46,753 bases of DNA from [Mycobacterium] nativiensis (GTDB lineage: Bacteria > Actinomycetota > Actinomycetes > Mycobacteriales > Mycobacteriaceae). Location of the stretch: assembly GCF_020172685.1 (NCBI RefSeq), contig NZ_CP083986.1, positions 2,116,496-2,163,248 on the forward strand, given 5' to 3'. How positions within the stretch are numbered: the stretch's first letter is position 1; each line of letters opens with the position of its first letter. A program made the translations under genes and the position numbers. A model generated the notes under the pieces. It did no database searches. It was not told where the DNA came from and worked only from the letters and a program-made list of their open reading frames with translations. Positions 8,829 through 18,456 of this stretch are shown here, in pieces.

Positions 8829-9506
8829 TCAGTCGAGGCGTTCGCCGCGGCGAACCTGCGGGCGCGGTGCCCGCATCCGGCGCAGCGTCGATGCCCGGCC
8901 GGCGGCGTAAAGCCCTAGTTTCCAACGAGGTTCGGTGTTGTCGGGGTACCTGGTGTCGACCAGCTTGACGACCTTTCGGCCCACCATCACACCGTCGACG
9001 CCCATCAGGGCCATCAGCAGCATCATCGCCGGGGAGATGTAGTACTGGATCTGCGGGAGCGCCATCATGATGAACATCAGCCCCAGCGCCACCGGCATGA
9101 ACAGGCCGAGCAGGTTGTAGCGGGCATCGACGATGTCGCGCGCATACCGGCGCACCGGGCCGCGGTCGCGCTCCAGCATCGCGGACTCGTCGCCGGCCAG
9201 CATCCGCTCCCGGCGCTCGGCCATCCGTTCCCGGCGCTCGGCCTTCGCGACGCGACGCTCCTCCTTGCTCAGCTTCGGTCCGGCCAGGTTCTTACGTCTG
9301 GCCCGCGCCTCCGCGGAGGTCATCGGGGCCGGCGCCACCGGCCCGCGGCGCTTGGCGGCCGCGTTGCGCTTGGGGGTGGGCCGGCCCTTGGGTGCGGTGA
9401 CGCCGGAACGCGCGGCGTCCTCGGACTCGGCGCTGTCGAGATCGACCGCGCCATCGACGGATCCAGTGGACTCCGCCACATCTTTCCTACGGCCCGGCAA
9501 CTTCAC
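8829..9506 (-). CDS. DUF3043 membrane protein (Rv2206-like)
   Basis: This 225-residue protein has a basic, disordered N-terminal half containing [11 protein letters not shown] and GPVAPAPMT motifs. A strongly charged helical stretch follows ([25 protein letters not shown]). Two membrane segments then lie near residues 132-150 and 155-175, before a basic C-terminus ([14 protein letters not shown]). It matches the actinobacterial DUF3043 family, whose function is unknown to me. The GTG at 9506 is preferred because the start of the homologue (MKLLGHRK in M. tuberculosis) aligns with VKLPGRRK here, and TAATCT lies 7 nt upstream as a leaderless -10. Upstream residues to 9683 are not conserved. It heads the cobT-cobS operon, but a link to B12 is only positional. 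Confidence 0.85.
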   Translation of the reverse strand: MKLPGRRKDVAESTGSVDGAVDLDSAESEDAARSGVTAPKGRPTPKRNAAAKRRGPVAPAPMTSAEARARRKNLAGPKLSKEERRVAKAERRERMAERRERMLAGDESAMLERDRGPVRRYARDIVDARYNLLGLFMPVALGLMFIMMALPQIQYYISPAMMLLMALMGVDGVMVGRKVVKLVDTRYPDNTEPRWKLGLYAAGRASTLRRMRAPRPQVRRGERLD

Positions 9507-9513
9507 GCCCGCC

Positions 9514-9519
9514 AGATTA
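9514..9519 (-). promoter_or_regulatory. -10 element TAATCT, DUF3043-cobT-cobS operon
   Basis: On the minus strand TAATCT ends 7 nt before the GTG at 9506, with no ribosome site. A leaderless transcript for the operon is likely. It is back to back with the glycerate kinase promoter only 33 bp away. Confidence 0.55.
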
Positions 9520-9552
9520 CTTGCCCTGCCAACGTCGCCGTCCCTGTGGCTA

Positions 9553-9558
9553 TACCCT
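9553..9558 (+). promoter_or_regulatory. -10 element TACCCT of glycerate kinase
   Basis: TACCCT ends 6 nt before the ATG at 9565 with no Shine-Dalgarno sequence, so a leaderless transcript is expected. The divergent operon starts 58 bp away. Confidence 0.55.
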
Positions 9559-9564
9559 GCCGGT

Positions 9565-10710
9565 ATGGCTGAGCAGTCCGGCGGCGGCGCCCGCGCCGCC
9601 GCAGGGGCGAGCACGCTGCGGGTGTTGATAGCGCCGGACTGCTTCGGCGAGAGCCTCACTGCGGTCCAGGCCGCCGCGGCCATCTCGACCGGCTGGCATC
9701 GCAGCCGGCCGCACGACCGGCTGATGATCGCGCCGCAGTCCGACGGCGGTCCGGGCTTCGTCTCGGTACTGGCTGAGCTGTTGGGCGGGGTGCAGGGGTC
9801 ACAGGTCAGCGGGCCGCTGGAGACGTCCGTCGAGGCCGAATGGGTCTTCGACGCCGCATCGAAGACGGCCTACCTGGAGTGCGCGCAGGCCTGCGGGCTG
9901 GCGCTGCTCGGTGGCCCGCCGACACCGCAGACCGCACTGGCCGCGCACAGCGCAGGAGTGGGGCAGCTCATCGACGCCGCGCTGTCGGCCGGGGCGCATC
10001 GGATCGTGGTCGGGCTCGGCGGCAGCGCCAGCACCGACGGCGGGCGGGGCATGGTGGATGCGCTGGGCGGGCTGGCCGCCGGCCGGGAACGGCTCGCCGA
10101 CGTCGAACTGGTCGCTGCCTGCGACGTCGAGTACCCGCTGCTGGGTCCGTGGGGCGCGGCCCGGGTGTTCGGACCGCAGAAGGGCGCCGACCCGGCCACC
10201 GTGGCTGTACTCGAAAGCCGCCTGTCGGCCTGGGGGACAGACCTGGACGCCGCGGCCGGATGGCAGGTCAGTGCCGCCTCGGGTGGGGGTGCGGCCGGGG
10301 GAATCGGCGCGGCGCTGCTCGCGCTGGGCGGCGTCGTCGAGTCCGGGGCGGACATCGTGGCCCGCCACACCGATCTGGCGGCCGCCCTGGCCGAAGCGGA
10401 CCTGCTCGTCACCGGTGAGGGCCGCTTCGATGAGCAGTCGCTGCACGGCAAGGTGATCGGTTCCCTGGCCGCCGCGGCACGCCGGCGTGAGCGGGAGCTG
10501 CCGGTGCTGGTACTGGCCGGGCAGATCGGCCTGGACGAGCCGGCGCTTCGGTCGGCCGGAATCGCGGTGGCCCGTGCGATCGCCGACCATGCCGGTTCGG
10601 TGGGGTTGGCGCTGGTGGACGCGGCCAACCAGCTGATCGGCTTGGCCACCGTGACCTCGTCGCAGATCGGCATCCGACCGGCAGATTCCCCGCAGCCCGC
10701 GGATCCGTAG
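9565..10710 (+). CDS. Glycerate kinase, GarK/GlxK family
   Basis: This 381-residue protein belongs to the glycerate kinase type-1 family, which phosphorylates D-glycerate with ATP, and corresponds to Rv2205c. Recognisable segments are [21 protein letters not shown] at the N-terminus (usually APDSFKGSL in the family), the PQSDGGPGF substrate loop, [30 protein letters not shown] and the [17 protein letters not shown] signature. The usual Ser-Phe-Lys of the first loop reads Cys-Phe-Gly here, a divergence seen directly that could affect substrate choice. The ATG at 9565 has a leaderless -10 6 nt upstream. The frame upstream is open but is antisense to DUF3043. The N-terminus carries a short Ala/Gly-rich extension. 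Confidence 0.9.
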   Translation: MAEQSGGGARAAAGASTLRVLIAPDCFGESLTAVQAAAAISTGWHRSRPHDRLMIAPQSDGGPGFVSVLAELLGGVQGSQVSGPLETSVEAEWVFDAASKTAYLECAQACGLALLGGPPTPQTALAAHSAGVGQLIDAALSAGAHRIVVGLGGSASTDGGRGMVDALGGLAAGRERLADVELVAACDVEYPLLGPWGAARVFGPQKGADPATVAVLESRLSAWGTDLDAAAGWQVSAASGGGAAGGIGAALLALGGVVESGADIVARHTDLAAALAEADLLVTGEGRFDEQSLHGKVIGSLAAAARRRERELPVLVLAGQIGLDEPALRSAGIAVARAIADHAGSVGLALVDAANQLIGLATVTSSQIGIRPADSPQPADP

Positions 10711-10817
10711 TGACTCGCCTGTGCAAGGTATCGTTGTGGCGGTGGGCTTCGAGTATTCGAGGACCGTCTGTGTCCACGGCTTGCCCACCCCGTGATCAAC
10801 CGCAATAGGGAGACGCA

Positions 10818-11174
10818 ATGACTGTTCAGGATCAGTCGACCACCGAAGCCAATGGCATCGTCTTGACCGATGAAGCCGCCGCCAAGGTGAAGTCGCTGCT
10901 GGCACAGGAAGGCCGTGACGACCTGACCCTGCGCATCTCGGTTCAACCCGGAGGCTGCGCCGGCCTGCGCTACAACCTGTTCTTCGACGACCGCACCCTC
11001 GACGGTGACGTGATCACCGACTTCAACGGTGTGAAGCTGGCCGTCGACCGGATGAGCGCTCCGTACCTGCAGGGCGCCGAGATCGGCTACGCCGACCAGA
11101 TCGACAAGCAGGGCTTCACCATCGAGAACCCCAACGCCGGCGGCTCGTGCTCGTGCGGCGACTCGTTCAACTGA
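10818..11174 (+). CDS. A-type Fe-S carrier (HesB/IscA/ErpA family)
   Basis: This 118-residue protein binds and passes on iron-sulfur clusters to client apoproteins. It has the complete three-cysteine signature: a Cys at about residue 47 in QPGGCAGLRYNL and the C-terminal GGSCSCGDSF pair. The homologue Rv2204c is essential or near-essential in M. tuberculosis as I recall. Clients in this region could include the Rieske protein QcrA, though that is inference. A clear AGGGAGA ribosome site lies 5 nt before the ATG at 10818. The 107-bp gap upstream must hold its promoter. A strong GC hairpin follows the gene at 11194-11210. Confidence 0.95.
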   Translation: MTVQDQSTTEANGIVLTDEAAAKVKSLLAQEGRDDLTLRISVQPGGCAGLRYNLFFDDRTLDGDVITDFNGVKLAVDRMSAPYLQGAEIGYADQIDKQGFTIENPNAGGSCSCGDSFN

Positions 11175-11193
11175 ACGCTTAGCGCGGCCTGAC

Positions 11194-11210
11194 GCCCGGT
11201 CCGGCCGGGC
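11194..11210 (+). terminator. GC-rich hairpin after the Fe-S carrier gene
   Basis: GCCCGG-TCCGG-CCGGGC is a perfect 6-bp stem with a 5-nt loop, 20 nt after the stop codon. A GGGGTGTCGTCTGT stretch follows rather than a true T-tract. It is a likely non-canonical mycobacterial terminator. Confidence 0.5.
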
Positions 11211-11279
11211 GGGGTGTCGTCTGTCCGCAGGATGAGCGGCTTCGTGCTGCCCGACGGCGGGCCGGGGCCACCGGACCGC

Positions 11280-12323
<1,044 letters not shown>

Positions 12324-12330
12324 CCTGCCG

Positions 12331-12384
12331 AGCAGACACGAAAGCCCCCGAATTCAGCGGAATTTGGGGGCTTTGGTGTCTGCT
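12331..12384. terminator. Large bidirectional intrinsic terminator
   Basis: AGCAGACAC-G-AAAGCCCCC pairs with GGGGGCTTT-G-GTGTCTGCT, giving an 18-bp stem interrupted by one G/G mismatch around a 16-nt loop (12350-12365). The inner stem alone has AAA/TTT flanks that give a short U-run in either direction. It sits exactly between the convergent adoK and asnB stop codons and should end both transcripts. Confidence 0.9.
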
Positions 12385-12405
12385 CGTGCGCCGGAATCGC
12401 GCCGG

Positions 12406-14370
12406 CTAAATCTGCACGGGGTAGTGCGGCTCGCTGATGGTCGGCACCACGCTGCGCTCGACGAAGATCGCGTGCCACAGCATGAAGATCAATACGGTCC
12501 ACAGCCGGCGACTGTGGTCGGCGTTGCCGGTGCGGTGTTCGTCGAGCATGGTGCGCACCGCGGCGACATCGACCAGGTGACCCGCTCCGGTGGCGTCCAC
12601 CGTGGCGTAGGCCCACTCCAGCAGCACCCCGGTGCGCAGCCAGTGCCGGATCGGCACCGGGAACCCGAGCTTGGCCCGATTGAGCACGTGCGCGGGCACG
12701 ATCGGCTCCAGCGCCCGGCGCAGGGCGTATTTGGTGGTGGTGCGGGTGATCTTGGCCGACACCGGCAACCGAGACGCCACCGCGAACACCTCGGGGTCCA
12801 GGAACGGCACCCGCAGCTCCAGTGAGTTGGCCATCGTCATCTTGTCGGCCTTGACCAGGATGTCGCCGCGCAGCCAGGTGAACAGGTCGATGTGCTGCAT
12901 GCGGGCCACCGGATCCCAGCCCGCCGATTCGGCGTACAGCGGCGCGGTGACGTCGGTGTGGGTCCAGTCCGGGGAGAAGCCGGGCAGCACGGCCCGCAGC
13001 TGCTCGTCGGAGAAGCTGCGGGCGTTGCCGTAGTAGCGCTCCTCCAGCGTCTGCGAACCTCGGTGCAGCAGGCTCTTGCCGCGCATTCCTTCGGGAAGCG
13101 GCTTCGACACCTTGCCCATCGACCGGCGCACCGATGCGGGCAGATAGTTGAACGGCCGCAGCGACAGCGGCTCGCGGTAGATGGTGTAGCCGCCGAACAG
13201 CTCGTCGGCGCCCTCGCCGGAGAGCACCACCTTGACGTGCTTGCGGGCTTCGCGGGCGATGAAGTACAGCGGGACCAGGGCGGGGTCGGCCACCGGGTCG
13301 TCGAGGTACCAGACGATCTCCGGCAGCGCGCCGACGAATTCCTCGGGGGAGACCACCTTGGTCACGTGCCGTGCGCCGATCGCCTCTGCCGAGGCCACCG
13401 CCACGTCGACCTCGGAGAATCCCTCCCGCTCGAAGCCGGTGGTGAAGGTGATCAGCTTCGGGTTGTGCCGGATCGCCAGTGCCGCGATCGCCGTCGAGTC
13501 GATCCCGCCGGACAGGAACGCTCCCACTGTGACGTCGGCACGCATGTGCTTGGCCACCGAGTCCTCGAGCACCGCGGTGATCTCGTCGTAGCGGGCCTGC
13601 TCGGAGTCCCGGGTGAAAGGGACCGCGTTGAAGCGCGGCGTGAAATACCGGGTGACTTTCGGGGTGCCGCCGGGGCGGATCCGGGCGTAGCAGCCCGACT
13701 CCAGTCGTCGGACCCCGCGGTGCAGGGTCTCGGGCTCCGGGACGTACTGCAGCACCGTGTAATGCTGCAGGGCGCGCAGGTCAAGGCCGGTGTCGCCGGT
13801 GTCAAAGCCCACCTGCTCGGCCAGGTCCAGCAGGCATTTCTTCTCGCTGCCCACCACGGTGCCGCCCGGTCCGGTCGCCATGAACAGCGGCTTGATGCCG
13901 AACGGATCCCGGGCGCAGAACAGCTCACCGGTCGCGTTGTCCCAGATCGCGAAGGCGAACATGCCCCGCAGCCGGGTCAGCACATCGGTGCCCCAGTGGT
14001 GGTAGCCGGCGACGATCGCCTCGCCGTCGCCGTCCGTTGCGAACACCGCGCCGTGCTCGGCGGTCAGTTCCTCGCGCAGTTCCAGGTAGTTGTAGATCTC
14101 GCCGTTGAACACCAGCTCGTAGCGGGCGGGAGCTTCCGGCGGTCCCCACTGCATGGGCTGGTGCGAATGGGCGATGTCGATGAACGACAGCCGGTTGAAG
14201 CCGAACACCACGTGCTCGCCGGCCCAGCTGCCGCCGGGCTCATCAGGCCCGCGATGCCGCATCAGATGCGTCGCCCGGGCAACAGCCGCAGTGATATCAG
14301 CGGCACCGGCGGCCGTGTCAGGGTTGGCGGTGCCGGCCGGGGCACGCACGAAGGCCAGCAGTCCACACAT
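12406..14370 (-). CDS. asnB: Glutamine-dependent asparagine synthetase-like amidotransferase
   Basis: This 654-residue protein has the class II glutamine amidotransferase domain with nucleophile Cys2 (MCGLLAF), the RHRGPDEPG and NGEIYNYLELR motifs, and the C-terminal ATP-pyrophosphatase domain with the SGGIDSTAIA P-loop and LSGEGADELFGGY. It is annotated as asparagine synthetase. The mycobacterial and corynebacterial orthologues (AsnB/LtsA) are known to amidate meso-diaminopimelate in peptidoglycan precursors, and loss sensitises cells to antibiotics and lysozyme, so an envelope role is likely. The start ATG at 14370 is fixed by Cys2. Both an AGGA and a CATACT -10 element lie just upstream. 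It is divergent from ctaC and convergent with adoK. Confidence 0.95.
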   Translation of the reverse strand: MCGLLAFVRAPAGTANPDTAAGAADITAAVARATHLMRHRGPDEPGGSWAGEHVVFGFNRLSFIDIAHSHQPMQWGPPEAPARYELVFNGEIYNYLELREELTAEHGAVFATDGDGEAIVAGYHHWGTDVLTRLRGMFAFAIWDNATGELFCARDPFGIKPLFMATGPGGTVVGSEKKCLLDLAEQVGFDTGDTGLDLRALQHYTVLQYVPEPETLHRGVRRLESGCYARIRPGGTPKVTRYFTPRFNAVPFTRDSEQARYDEITAVLEDSVAKHMRADVTVGAFLSGGIDSTAIAALAIRHNPKLITFTTGFEREGFSEVDVAVASAEAIGARHVTKVVSPEEFVGALPEIVWYLDDPVADPALVPLYFIAREARKHVKVVLSGEGADELFGGYTIYREPLSLRPFNYLPASVRRSMGKVSKPLPEGMRGKSLLHRGSQTLEERYYGNARSFSDEQLRAVLPGFSPDWTHTDVTAPLYAESAGWDPVARMQHIDLFTWLRGDILVKADKMTMANSLELRVPFLDPEVFAVASRLPVSAKITRTTTKYALRRALEPIVPAHVLNRAKLGFPVPIRHWLRTGVLLEWAYATVDATGAGHLVDVAAVRTMLDEHRTGNADHSRRLWTVLIFMLWHAIFVERSVVPTISEPHYPVQI

Positions 14371-14378
14371 CGGGTCCT

Positions 14379-14384
14379 AGTATG
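14379..14384 (-). promoter_or_regulatory. Possible -10 element CATACT of asnB
   Basis: On the minus strand CATACT ends 8 nt before the asnB ATG and keeps the A2 and T6 positions of the mycobacterial -10. An AGGA four bases from the ATG could serve as ribosome site instead, so the leaderless reading is uncertain. Confidence 0.35.
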
Positions 14385-14527
14385 CCGCACCGGTATCGGC
14401 CCGCCGGCCACGTAGGTCTGCGCGTCGCGCGGGTGGGCGGGCAGAGCCCGGGAAGGCTGAGCCGCCGGTCAGCACGCGCCTCGCCGCCCAACCGGCAGGT
14501 ACATAGAACCAACGCGATCCGGGTGGT

Positions 14528-14543
14528 CTACGCTGCGTAGTAT
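14528..14543 (+). promoter_or_regulatory. 13-bp palindrome overlapping ctaC -10 element
   Basis: CTACGC-T-GCGTAG (14528-14540) is a perfect 6-1-6 inverted repeat. TAGTAT (14538-14543) fits the -10 consensus and overlaps the right arm. The site is in the 227-bp gap between asnB and ctaC, 55 bp upstream of the ctaC start. A repressor bound here would block the promoter. The rest of the gap shows nothing convincing. Confidence 0.45.
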
Positions 14544-14597
14544 TCGACTGCTCCGCCGGGTCAGTCGGCCCGTTCTGTGACTCGAGGAGGCACCAAC

Positions 14598-15656
14598 GTG
14601 ACACGTCGCGGGCAGGGAGCTGTGCTCAGCCGTCTGCTTCGACCGCTGGCGGGGGCCGGCGTACTCGGCCTGCTGGCGGTGACGCTCAGCGGTTGCAGCT
14701 ACGACTGGACCGATGTGGTCGGTTTCGGCTGGCCCAAGGGCATCACCCCGGAGGCCGAGGCCAACTACCAGCTGTGGCTTGGCATGGTCATCGCTTCGGT
14801 GGTCATCGGCGGCCTGGTGTGGGGAATGATCTTCTGGTCGATGGTCTTCCACCGCAAGAAGGCGACCGACACCGAGCTGCCGCGCCAGTTCGGCTACAAC
14901 ATGCCGCTGGAGCTGGGCCTGACGGTCGTTCCGTTCCTGGCCATCGCCGTGATCTTCTACTTCACCGTGGTCGTGCAGGAGAAGATGCTGCACCACGAGC
15001 CCAATCCCGAGGTCGTCGTCGACGTCACCGCCTTCCAGTGGAACTGGAAGTTCGGCTACCAGAAGATCGACTTCCACGACGGCACCCTCAAGTACGACGG
15101 CTGGGACCAGGCCCGCAAGGACGCCATGGTCTCCAAGCCCGAGGGCGTCGACGAGCACGGCAAGAAGCTCGTCGGGCCGATCCGCGGACTCAACCCCGAC
15201 GACCGCACCTACCTGAACTTCGACAAGATCGAGACGCTGGGCACGACCAGCGAGGTTCCGGTTCTGGTGGTGCCCAGCGGCAAGCGCATCGAGTTCGTGT
15301 TGAACTCCGCCGACGTGATCCACTCGTTCTGGGTGCCGGAGTTCCTGTTCAAGCGTGACGTCATCGCCTGGCCCGAGCGCAACAACCAGGTGAACACCTT
15401 CCAGGTCTCGGAGATCACCAAGGAAGGCGCGTTCGTCGGCCACTGCGCCGAGATGTGCGGTACCTACCACGCGATGATGAACTTCGAGGTCCGGGTGGTC
15501 TCGCCCAACGACTTCAAGGCGTACCTCGGGCAGCGGATGGCCGGGAAGACCAACGCGGAGGCGTTGGAGGCGATCAACCAGGATCCGTTGGCCACCTCTA
15601 CGTACCCGTTTGACAGCCGCCGTGGCCTGCTAGCCCCCCAAGCCAGCGACAAGTAG
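14598..15656 (+). CDS. ctaC: Cytochrome c oxidase subunit II (aa3)
   Basis: CtaC carries the CuA centre that takes electrons from the diheme cytochrome c QcrC in the bcc-aa3 supercomplex. The 352-residue protein has a signal segment ending in a lipobox (VTLSGC), so the mature N-terminus is probably a lipidated Cys. Two membrane helices follow, near residues 55-80 and 105-125, then the periplasmic cupredoxin domain. CuA ligands are visible in [10 protein letters not shown] and [14 protein letters not shown]. The GTG at 14598 has GAGGAGG 7 nt upstream. The alternative GTG at 14577 precedes that site and is rejected. ctaF follows after 12 bp. Expression may be governed by the palindrome at 14528. 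Confidence 0.97.
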   Translation: MTRRGQGAVLSRLLRPLAGAGVLGLLAVTLSGCSYDWTDVVGFGWPKGITPEAEANYQLWLGMVIASVVIGGLVWGMIFWSMVFHRKKATDTELPRQFGYNMPLELGLTVVPFLAIAVIFYFTVVVQEKMLHHEPNPEVVVDVTAFQWNWKFGYQKIDFHDGTLKYDGWDQARKDAMVSKPEGVDEHGKKLVGPIRGLNPDDRTYLNFDKIETLGTTSEVPVLVVPSGKRIEFVLNSADVIHSFWVPEFLFKRDVIAWPERNNQVNTFQVSEITKEGAFVGHCAEMCGTYHAMMNFEVRVVSPNDFKAYLGQRMAGKTNAEALEAINQDPLATSTYPFDSRRGLLAPQASDK

Positions 15657-15668
15657 GGACGACCTCCA

Positions 15669-16088
15669 ATGCGCATCGAATCCAGGCTGTTCGAGTTCGT
15701 GGCCACCTTCTTCGTGGTGGTTGGGGTGATCTACGCGGTCCTCACGATGAAGTTCGCCACCGGCGGCGTTGAGTGGGCCGGCACCACCGCGCTGTTCCTG
15801 ACCGGGGCGATGGCCCTGATCGTGGCCACCTTCTTCCGGTTCGTGGCGCGCCGTCTGGACACCCGCCCCGAGGACTACGAGGCGGCCGAGATCAGCGACG
15901 GTGCCGGGGAGCTGGGCTTTTTCAGCCCCCACAGCTGGTGGCCGATCCTGATCGCGTTGGCGTTCTCCGTGGTGGCCGTCGGAGTCGCCCTGTGGCTGCC
16001 GTGGCTGTTCGGGTTCGGGATTCTGCTGGTCATCGCGGCCGCGGGCGGACTGGTCTTCGAGTACTACATCGGGCCCGAGAAGCACTGA
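15669..16088 (+). CDS. ctaF: Cytochrome c oxidase subunit IV (CtaF)
   Basis: This 139-residue actinobacterial subunit IV packs around the aa3 oxidase core. It has four hydrophobic helices, near residues 8-27, 38-57, 87-109 and 111-131, and the family's [12 protein letters not shown] motif before the third. It starts 12 bp after ctaC, with a weak GGGACGA ribosome site, and is surely co-transcribed with it. The catalytic subunit CtaD is not in this window, as in other mycobacteria. Confidence 0.95.
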   Translation: MRIESRLFEFVATFFVVVGVIYAVLTMKFATGGVEWAGTTALFLTGAMALIVATFFRFVARRLDTRPEDYEAAEISDGAGELGFFSPHSWWPILIALAFSVVAVGVALWLPWLFGFGILLVIAAAGGLVFEYYIGPEKH

Positions 16089-16226
16089 CCCTGATTCGTC
16101 GGGCCGCCGTGTCAACCTACTTGGGTAGGGTGGCCGGTGCACAATGACCAAGGGCGGTTGATATTGACCGCGACAGGTCACGGTGTGGCGCATCTGGGCG
16201 CTGCGGTTGGAAGAGGATAAGCGGGA

Positions 16227-17144
16227 ATGAGCGGGCCGAATCCCCCGGAGTCGGGTTCTGGAGAAGAAGACCTCGGCGTCGGTCAGTCGGCCTCGGAACT
16301 GGTCCCGGAACTCGCCCCGGAAATGGCCGGAGGCATCCCCGGCGACGACATTCCGGCGATCGACGAGATCGGCGCCACCACTCCCGCCGGCTCCCCGGAC
16401 AACACGGCCTACTCGCAGGCCTACTCGGCTCCCGAGCCGGACCAGTTCCTGAGCGGCCCGTACGTGCCGGTCGATCCCCGGCTGTACGACTACGACAGCT
16501 ACGACGCACCCGAGGAGCCGGACCCGAACGCCAAGACGCCGCGGTGGCCGTGGGTGGTCGGTGTCACGGTGATCATCGCCGCGGTCTCGCTGGTGGTGTC
16601 GGTCGCGCTGCTGTTCGCCCGCACCGAGACCCACGACCTGGCCTCACCCGAGACGACGACCTCGACAGCGTTGTTGCCACCGGTGCACGATGAGATCACC
16701 AAGACCTCGCCGACCACCACGCCGCCACCGCCGCCTCCGCCGCCGACCAGCGAGGAGCCGCCGCCGCCTCCGCCGCCCACCAGCGAGGAGCCGGCGCCTC
16801 CGCCGCCGGTGGAGACCCCGGCACCCGAGCCATCCACCACGACACCGGAGCCCACCACGACCACGCAGGCGAAGCCCATGCAGGTGACCTACTCGGTGAC
16901 CGGAACGAAGGCACCGTTCGACCAGATCACGATCACCTACGTCGACGCCTCCGGGCAGCGGCGTACCCAGCGCAACGCCTACATCCCGTGGTCGCTGACG
17001 CTGACACCGATCTCCCAATCGGAGGTCGGCTCCGTGGAGGCCTCCAGCATGCTGCGGCTGAGCAAGCTGAACTGCTCGATCACCAGCAGCGACGGTAGGG
17101 TGCTGGCCTCCAACAGCAACGACGCACCGGCGACGAGCTGCTGA
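16227..17144 (+). CDS. mmpS3: MmpS3-like membrane protein
   Basis: This 305-residue protein has an acidic, disordered cytosolic N-terminus (about residues 1-105), one membrane helix ([22 protein letters not shown], about 109-130), a Thr/Pro-rich extracytoplasmic linker with two [15 protein letters not shown] units, and a C-terminal beta-rich MmpS domain (about 215-305). It is longer than ordinary MmpS siderophore-export partners and has no mmpL neighbour. The M. tuberculosis homologue lies in the same place after ctaF and has been linked to cell growth or division rather than transport, as I recall. AGAGGA lies about 9 nt before the ATG. The 138-bp gap after ctaF suggests its own promoter. 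The next gene overlaps its stop. Confidence 0.88.
   Translation: MSGPNPPESGSGEEDLGVGQSASELVPELAPEMAGGIPGDDIPAIDEIGATTPAGSPDNTAYSQAYSAPEPDQFLSGPYVPVDPRLYDYDSYDAPEEPDPNAKTPRWPWVVGVTVIIAAVSLVVSVALLFARTETHDLASPETTTSTALLPPVHDEITKTSPTTTPPPPPPPPTSEEPPPPPPPTSEEPAPPPPVETPAPEPSTTTPEPTTTTQAKPMQVTYSVTGTKAPFDQITITYVDASGQRRTQRNAYIPWSLTLTPISQSEVGSVEASSMLRLSKLNCSITSSDGRVLASNSNDAPATSC
16721..16809 (+). repeat. Proline-coding tandem repeat in mmpS3
   Basis: CCG/CCA/CCT runs separated by two copies of a Thr-Ser-Glu-Glu-Pro coding block form a short imperfect repeat. It encodes the extracytoplasmic Pro-rich linker of MmpS3. Copy number is likely to vary between strains. Confidence 0.7.
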
Positions 17145-17782
17145 TGGCCGGCAGAAACATGGCAGACCGATTCGGGCGGCCGGGATACTCCCCGCAGGTC
17201 GTAGACCGCGTCCTGCTCGGGGTGTGCGCCGCGATCTGGCTGGCGCTGCTGGGCATGGGCGTCGCGGCGACGGTGGCGCTGGTGGACATGGGGCGGGGTT
17301 TTCACCAGCCGACGGAGAACTCGCACAACGGCCTGCTCTACATCGTCATCGGCATCTCAGCACTGGTCATCCTGGCCGCCATCCCTGTGCTGGTCCGGGC
17401 CCGTCAGACCGGCGCAACGCAGCCGTCGTCCGGCATCGGCCCGCAGGCCACAGCCGTTCCCCCGGTACGGCGGAACGGGCCGTTGCCGCAGCGCGGATTC
17501 GACTCTCCGGGCCGCCGGGGCGCCACCGAGCGCGTGGCGCTGCCCAACCAGGCCCAGGTGGACCGGGTGCTGCTGCGGGGGATCACGGTGCTGGCCAGCG
17601 CCGTCGGCGGCGCACTGACCGTGGTTGCCCTGGCCACCTACCTGATGGCCATCGGCAAGGACACCGGCTCCTGGGTCGCCTACGGGGTGGCCGGCGCCAT
17701 CACGGTGGCCACCCCGGTGATCCCGTGGCTGTACCTGCGTCGGCTCGGCGAAGTGTTGGTGCTGCCGTCTCGCTTCGGTTGA
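17144..17782 (+). CDS. DUF2561 membrane protein (Rv2197c-like)
   Basis: This 212-residue protein has four membrane segments (about residues 22-48, 64-84, 146-166, 173-196) arranged as two pairs. A Pro/Arg-rich cytosolic loop (about 88-140) separates the pairs. Each pair is introduced by the similar phrase Val-Asp-Arg-Val-Leu-Leu (residues about 20 and 140), suggesting internal duplication. The family is DUF2561, function unknown. The ATG overlaps the mmpS3 stop as TGATG, so translation is coupled and a functional link with MmpS3 is plausible. It converges with the PdxH-like gene, 10 bp away. Confidence 0.88.
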   Translation: MAGRNMADRFGRPGYSPQVVDRVLLGVCAAIWLALLGMGVAATVALVDMGRGFHQPTENSHNGLLYIVIGISALVILAAIPVLVRARQTGATQPSSGIGPQATAVPPVRRNGPLPQRGFDSPGRRGATERVALPNQAQVDRVLLRGITVLASAVGGALTVVALATYLMAIGKDTGSWVAYGVAGAITVATPVIPWLYLRRLGEVLVLPSRFG

Positions 17783-17792
17783 GCGGCTGCCC

Positions 17793-18404
17793 TCAGGGCC
17801 ACAGCAGCGTGGTTGACCAGCTGGCCCCGTCGCGCTCGTAACGCAGTCGCTGGTGTCGGCGCCCCGGATCGGACTGCCAGAACTCGACCGTATCGGCCCG
17901 CACCGCGTACGACACCCAGTCGGCGGGTACCAGGCCGGGGGACTGGTCGAGCTCGATTCGTGCCTTCGCCAGCGCCTCGCTGACTTCGGCGGGATCGCAG
18001 TAGGGCTCGCTCTGGCGCCCGGTGAGCGCCATCGCCTGTGCTGCGTCGGAGCGGGCCAGGAAGTCGTCGGCCGTCACCCGGGGCGGATCGGCCCGTGCGG
18101 TGCCCTCGATCCTGATCTGGCGGCCTACCGCGGGCCAGTAGAAGGTAAGCGTCACAGCCGGATTGCGGGCGAGCTCGGCGCCCTTCCGGCTGATCGCACT
18201 GACCGCGAAATGCCAACCGTTTTCGTCGACGTCCTTGAGGATCAACACCCGCGCCGACGGCCGAGAGCCGGACACGGTGGACACTGTCATCGCGTGGGGT
18301 TCGGTGACACCGCCGTCGATGGCATGCAGCAGCCACTCGATGAAGAGCGCGAGGGGATCGGCCGGGGCCTGCGCCGGATCGAATTCCGGGGCGGCACAAA
18401 CCAA
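17793..18404 (-). CDS. PdxH/PhzG-like FMN oxidase
   Basis: This 203-residue protein is a member of the pyridoxamine-5'-phosphate oxidase fold. It has the FMN-binding series RVLILKDVD, WHFAVSAISRKGAELARNP and FYWPAVGRQIRIEGTA, then the typical C-terminal EFWQSDPGRRHQRLRYERDG, where family members carry the substrate-contacting Arg. It probably oxidises pyridoxine/pyridoxamine phosphate or a related substrate; PhzG-type specificity cannot be excluded. The start is odd. The only canonical codon before the conserved region is a TTG at 18404, inside the T-run of the qcrB terminator. An unused AGGAGG sits at the qcrB stop with an in-frame ACG 9 nt downstream. M. tuberculosis lacks a gene at this position as far as I remember. 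Confidence 0.85.
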   Translation of the reverse strand: MVCAAPEFDPAQAPADPLALFIEWLLHAIDGGVTEPHAMTVSTVSGSRPSARVLILKDVDENGWHFAVSAISRKGAELARNPAVTLTFYWPAVGRQIRIEGTARADPPRVTADDFLARSDAAQAMALTGRQSEPYCDPAEVSEALAKARIELDQSPGLVPADWVSYAVRADTVEFWQSDPGRRHQRLRYERDGASWSTTLLWP

Positions 18405-18406
18405 AA

Positions 18407-18442
18407 CGGGCAGCCCGCGCAGTAGTGCGCGCAGGCTGCCCG
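18407..18442 (-). terminator. Intrinsic terminator of the ctaE-qcrCAB operon
   Basis: CGGGCAGCC and GGCTGCCCG form a 9-bp stem, continued by CGCGCA/TGCGCG with a 2-nt bulge around a GTAG loop. On the minus strand it is followed by TTTT. It lies 15 nt after the qcrB stop codon and should terminate the respiratory operon. The PdxH-like gene starts 3 nt beyond the hairpin. Confidence 0.85.
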
Positions 18443-18456
18443 TAGGCTGCGGCCTC

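Noticed and set aside
12892..14415. 507-codon plus-strand frame opposite asnB
   Set aside because: Low-complexity Arg/Gly/His-rich translation typical of antisense frames in GC-rich DNA. asnB on the other strand has all family motifs.
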